The position numbers and the translations under genes are program-made. A stretch of 27,203 nt of DNA, taken from positions 1 through 27,203 of the forward strand of contig CAJMON010000043.1 in the NCBI GenBank assembly GCA_905214955.1, given 5' to 3'. Source of the stretch: an uncultured bacterium (GTDB lineage: Bacteria > Bacillota > Clostridia > Lachnospirales > Lachnospiraceae). A model generated the notes under the pieces. The model did no database searches. It saw nothing but the letters and a program-made list of their open reading frames with translations, and was not told the DNA's origin. Positions 25,001 to 27,203 of the stretch are shown piece after piece; position 1 is the stretch's first letter; each line of letters opens with the position of its first letter.

Positions 25001-25184
25001 ATCCGGACCAGTGCATTCCTACTGTCCCTTTGGAAAATCCGTCAAATGCTTCCGGTACTTTCGGATTTTGCACTGTTCCGTCACTTTCCTGAAACAAAAA
25101 TTCGGAAATCTCCTGAACATCCCGGTAACGATAGGGCTCTAACTCTTCCACCCTTTTTTTTAGCTTTTCTGTCATAAAAAACAT
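22062..25184 (-). CDS. Alpha-mannosidase, glycoside hydrolase family 38
   Basis: This 1040-residue GH38 enzyme removes alpha-linked mannose from glycans or oligosaccharides. An N-terminal beta-rich cap precedes the catalytic domain, with GIGHTHIDLAWLWR (zinc ligands His246 and Asp250 region), GGMWVEADCNLPSGESL (about 319-335) and YLWLPDVFGYS holding the nucleophile Asp360. RHQFHDIIPGSSI supplies a later zinc histidine. The long C-terminal beta-sandwich domains are present, so the protein looks full length. There is no signal peptide, so it probably acts in the cytoplasm on imported sugars. The start at 25184 has AAGGGGG 8 bases upstream; an ATG 7 codons further up lacks a ribosome site. No transporter is adjacent. 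Confidence 0.95.
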   Translation of the reverse strand: MFFMTEKLKKRVEELEPYRYRDVQEISEFLFQESDGTVQNPKVPEAFDGFSKGTVGMHWSGWDAYLWLHLEADLPDAWKDKKIIGLFDFGNTGGGNNRGFEAMLYRNGKPFQGVDANHKEVFFEKEAAGKRVSLTFRLWSGMEGGGIPMAQEHKIRRAAFAWLDEKVDDLYYLAKMMVETVEQLGEESPERYQLLKSVNDAFLEIDWSYPGSQEFYVSIEKADDLLNTAVDAMEKYTQVTVSGIGHTHIDLAWLWRLKHTREKASRSFSTVMRLMEQFPEYIFLQTQPQIYAYIKEDFPELFAEIKEKVKEGSWEADGGMWVEADCNLPSGESLTRQLLMGSKFVREEFGREMHYLWLPDVFGYSWALPQILKKSGIDIFMTTKISWNEFNRMPHDTFWWKGMDGSEVLTHFVTTPDADSDLNPWFHTYNGMLTPYTVKGVWKEYSDKNLNQEVLISYGFGDGGGGVNRDALEQRRRLDKLPGLPHVKTSTAGAYFKRLQEKIQNAEEYVHTWDGELYLEFHRGTYTSHAYNKKMNRKLEFLYREAEWLTAMAAVKKGQIEMAQQEKLSEGWKIILRHQFHDIIPGSSIAGVYEDSQKEYAIAWDIARNVEETAYNSLLEEQENTWTVLNNAGWTANSLAVVEGAGEGTFFDESGNPLEIQKEGNRTYVQINQIPAMGGRKIFLKKGTRTEEKPSVFTLSKELIETPIYRIRLNEAGQITELYDKEHDRQVLKCGERANVLQIFEDKPRKYDAWNIDIYYQEKMREVTDLVSVKTVESGSLKGVLRFEWIYGKSRIMQDLTVYAKERRIDFVTKVNWQESQQLLKAAFQVDIRATEARYDIQYGNVARPNNWNTSWEMAKFESVAHRWVDLSEHGYGVSLLNDCKYGHDIKENQMRITLLKSAIHPDCHQDIGEHTFTYALLPHKGDFVEGETVKEAYALNQPAKVRKGAFLPAGESFVSFDTEEVELDAVKRSEDGTSLVIRFHEYAGGRKTVTVIPGFSYASWQETNLMEQSVEGSGHTGNVKVEVTPYEIKTLRFLL

Positions 25185-25313
25185 GGTAAATTCCCCCTTA
25201 CACATCTTTGTTTTTTATGACCTTATTTTCCTCTATTTTGATAGAAAATGCAACTTTTTTCAGATAAATTTCAGACAATCTGTGTCTGTTTCCTTCCTTT
25301 TCTTTTCGTTTTA

Positions 25314-26462
25314 TCAGCAGCCGAAAAGGTCTGCTGTTTTCTTCATTCGCTCTGCAATGGGTACGCCAAAGGGACAGCGCTCTTCGCAGGCCTGACATCC
25401 AATACACTCGGAAGCCTTGTGTTTCAGTAGCTCATAGTGGGACTGCACTGTGGCAGGCACTTCCGGCTGCATGACTGCCAGGTCATAAAATTTGTTAATC
25501 ATGGCAATGTCCAGATCCACGGCACATGGCTTGCAGTGGCCGCAGTAGGTACATTCCCCTCTGTAGGAATGAAACGGTGCATTTGCAAGAACGGAAGCAT
25601 AATCTTTCGCTTCCTCGGATGCCGTCTCATAGGACAGGGCTTCCTCCACCTGCTCTTTGGTATCATAGCCGCACATAATGGAACAGACTGCCGGTCTGGT
25701 CAGGGCATAGTGGATACACTGCACCGGTGTCAGGCTGACGCCAAAGGGAGAACGTTTCGCATCAAAGAGCCGGCCTCCCGCAAAGCCTTTCATAACGGTG
25801 ATACCCACATCGTTCTGTTCACAGACTCTGTAAAGCTCTGCCCGGTCTTTGTCCATGCCTTTTAATCCGTTGTCAAATTCTTCTGCAAACATGGTATCAA
25901 TGATGTTTTCCACAGAGGGAAGCATGTCAAATGCCGGATTGACACTGAATAAAATCATCTCCACATAACCGGAGTATGCTGCCTTTAACGCCACTTTTGG
26001 ATTGTGGGAGCTCATGCCGATATGATGGATGATGCCTTTTTCTTTTAATTCCATGACATAGGCCAGGTAGTCAGAGTGCTGGATCTGCTCCCACTCTTCC
26101 TCAGAATCCACATAGTGGATCATGCCAAGATCAATATAGTCTGTCTGCAGCCTTGCAAGCAGATCCTCAAACGCCGGACGGACATACTCCATTTCTCTGG
26201 TGCGGTAATACTGGCCATCCTTCCAGGCAGAGCCGATATGTCCCTGAATATACCACTGGCTGCGGTTTTCTTTAATGCCCTTTCCAATCACATCCCTGGA
26301 CTTGGGATCTGCCATCCAGCAGTCCAGAATGTTGATTCCTTTGGAAGACGCATACTGGATCAGGGCAATGCCTTCCTCTTCCGGATGCCGCTCCAGCCAT
26401 TCTCCTCCAAAACCGATTTCACTTACCTGAAGCCCTGTTTTTCCTAGTCTTCTTGTGTGCAT
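25314..26462 (-). CDS. Aldo/keto reductase-fold protein with C-terminal 2x[4Fe-4S] ferredoxin domain
   Basis: This 382-residue protein has an aldo/keto reductase TIM barrel (1-285; MHTRRLGKTGLQVSEIGFG start) followed by a ferredoxin domain. Cysteines are at 304, 307, 310 and 313 (CTYCGHCKPC) and at 353, 356, 359 and 363 (CIGCQACEERCP), consistent with two [4Fe-4S] clusters. Compared with the usual Asp-Tyr-Lys-His tetrad, Asp47 and His116 (MIHYVD) are kept. The Tyr position appears to be Asp52 (ILDCWMADP) and the Lys position His75 (IQGHIG), judged by eye. It may therefore not be a standard NADPH ketoreductase. AGGAGG is 8 bases before the ATG. It has its own promoter and no operon partner. 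Confidence 0.88.
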   Translation of the reverse strand: MHTRRLGKTGLQVSEIGFGGEWLERHPEEEGIALIQYASSKGINILDCWMADPKSRDVIGKGIKENRSQWYIQGHIGSAWKDGQYYRTREMEYVRPAFEDLLARLQTDYIDLGMIHYVDSEEEWEQIQHSDYLAYVMELKEKGIIHHIGMSSHNPKVALKAAYSGYVEMILFSVNPAFDMLPSVENIIDTMFAEEFDNGLKGMDKDRAELYRVCEQNDVGITVMKGFAGGRLFDAKRSPFGVSLTPVQCIHYALTRPAVCSIMCGYDTKEQVEEALSYETASEEAKDYASVLANAPFHSYRGECTYCGHCKPCAVDLDIAMINKFYDLAVMQPEVPATVQSHYELLKHKASECIGCQACEERCPFGVPIAERMKKTADLFGC

Positions 26463-26523
26463 ACTTGTTTCCTCCTGTTTTTCTTTTTCATCTCAGTTGT
26501 TTCTTGTTATTTCTGTCAAATTT

Positions 26524-26552
26524 AGTATAAAATAAAAAAGAGAAAATGGCAA
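26524..26552 (-). promoter_or_regulatory. Sigma-A promoter for the aldo/keto reductase gene
   Basis: TTGCCA (26547-26552), a 17-base spacer and TATACT (26524-26529) lie on the minus strand, with predicted start near 26517 and a leader of about 55 nt. Confidence 0.78.
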
Positions 26553-26627
26553 ATTTTTCCTGTGTAATGCACACTTTGGGTTGTCCTTTTATATGATAAA
26601 CCGTGAACGTTTTATCTGGAGGACTCT

Positions 26628-27089
26628 ATGAAAAAATCTTTTTGTGCTGCGCTTCTTGGCACTGCTCTTTTGTGTGCCAGTTCCTGCCTGTTCTTTGTCG
26701 GATGTGGAAAGAAAGAAGGGGAACTGACTCCCATCACCTTAAATGAAGTCGCCCACTCAATTTTCTATGCACCTCAGTATGCTGCTATTGAACTTGGGTA
26801 TTTTGAAGAAGAAGGAATTGACCTTACATTGGAAACTGGATTTGGAGCCGACAAAACCATGACCGCTCTCATCTCCGGTGACGCGGATATCGGATTTATG
26901 GGAAGTGAGGCTTCCATCTACGCCTACTTAGAAGGAGCCAAGGATTATGCGGTAAACTTTGCACAGCTTACCCAGCGGGCAGGAAATTTTCTGGTTGCCA
27001 GGGAAGCCATGCCAGACTTTTCGTGGGAAGATTTAAAGGAAACCACCGTACTTGGCGGTCGAAAGGGTAGCGTACATATATCAATGTAA
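26628..27089 (+). pseudogene. NMT1/THI5-like ABC substrate-binding lipoprotein, 3' part lost
   Basis: The N-terminus is a lipoprotein signal peptide with lipobox FVGC (Cys26), so the product would be anchored outside the membrane. Residues 30-146 look like NMT1/THI5/SsuA-type binding proteins: NEVAHSIFYAPQYAAIELGYFEEEGIDL, then ADKTMTALISGDADIGFMG. These bind thiamine precursors, riboflavin, sulfonates or similar small organics. Family members run to about 320-340 residues, but here similarity stops after LGGRKG near 27068 and a TAA follows at residue 154. The downstream bases are AT-rich and unlike the gene. A truncating insertion is the likely cause. GGAGG precedes the ATG and a TATGAT -10 is at 26592. 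The permease and ATPase genes would be expected beyond the window. Confidence 0.8.
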
Positions 27090-27137
27090 ATTACGAGACA
27101 ATTGTGATTTTGTGTAATTAGGTGGATGGGTTGAATA

Positions 27138-27203
27138 GTGCGAAAAATCTATAAAAGAAGTGGCAGAAATACCAGCAATGATATTTCCGCCGTTTTACAA
27201 CTC
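27138..27203 (+). CDS. Partial ORF open to the window end, possibly part of an inserted element
   Basis: A frame starting at GTG 27138 stays open for 22 codons to the window edge (it begins VRKIYKRSG and ends AVLQL), with AGGTGG 12 bases upstream. The composition is basic and AT-rich, unlike the neighbouring genes. It lies just after the point where the binding-protein gene is interrupted, so it may be the first codons of a transposase or another element gene. The sequence is too short to assign. Confidence 0.25.
   Translation, partial: MRKIYKRSGRNTSNDISAVLQL

Noticed and set aside
26463..26627. TPP riboswitch ahead of the NMT1/THI5-like gene
   Set aside because: The short gap is taken up by the divergent aldo/keto reductase promoter, and no conserved TPP aptamer segments are visible.
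27138..27160. Possible group II intron 5' end (GTGCG)
   Set aside because: Five bases are too little. Interruption of the binding-protein gene begins about 70 bases earlier, and no intron domains can be seen before the window ends.

Overview
The window looks like chromosome from a gut-type Firmicute of the Lachnospiraceae (Blautia/Ruminococcus-like). This rests on moderate GC content, strong GGAGG ribosome sites, TTGACA/TATAAT-type promoters with 17-base spacers, tRNA genes without encoded CCA, an FeS-containing aldo/keto reductase, a DUF815 ATPase and a pyrB-pyrI pair. Almost everything is housekeeping or carbohydrate metabolism; I see no phage, CRISPR array or defence island. The only sign of a mobile element is at the extreme right edge.

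Layout, left to right. 1-202: two tandem tRNA-Glu(CUC) genes on the minus strand with a clear promoter. 354-1451: a PfkB-family 2-keto-3-deoxygluconate kinase with its own promoter. 1555-4349: a minus-strand operon of a fucose/arabinose-isomerase-like protein, a class V aminotransferase (cysteine desulfurase family) and a 94-residue unknown. 4462-4866: a CsoR-type metal sensor with a promoter and an ATACCC-N5-GGGTAT operator. 4863-7501: a MoxR-type AAA+ ATPase and its VWA partner. 7624-9266: a plus-strand pair, PHP phosphoesterase and Cof-type HAD phosphatase. 9486-14563: DUF815 ATPase, Ppx/GppA phosphatase and polyphosphate kinase on the minus strand, with a possibly frameshifted small ORF downstream of ppk.

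14717-19962: a compact six-gene operon folC-folE-HD-folP-folBK-pheA under one strong promoter. It covers tetrahydrofolate assembly from GTP (the enzyme that dephosphorylates dihydroneopterin triphosphate is not obvious, and the HD protein is a candidate) plus the phenylalanine branch from chorismate. 19997-21852: on the plus strand, a small membrane protein (PF06541-like), then pyrB-pyrI with promoter and intrinsic terminator. 22062-26462: on the minus strand, a GH38 alpha-mannosidase and an aldo/keto reductase with a bacterial ferredoxin domain. 26628-27089: an NMT1/THI5-like lipoprotein gene that loses its family similarity near 27068, probably where another element has inserted.

The most useful leads are the HD protein in the folate operon, the interrupted substrate-binding protein, the aldo/keto reductase that appears to lack two catalytic residues, the CsoR operator, a nested inverted-repeat structure at 14598-14720, and the frameshifted small ORF after ppk. 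I did not find a system that I can call undescribed with confidence.
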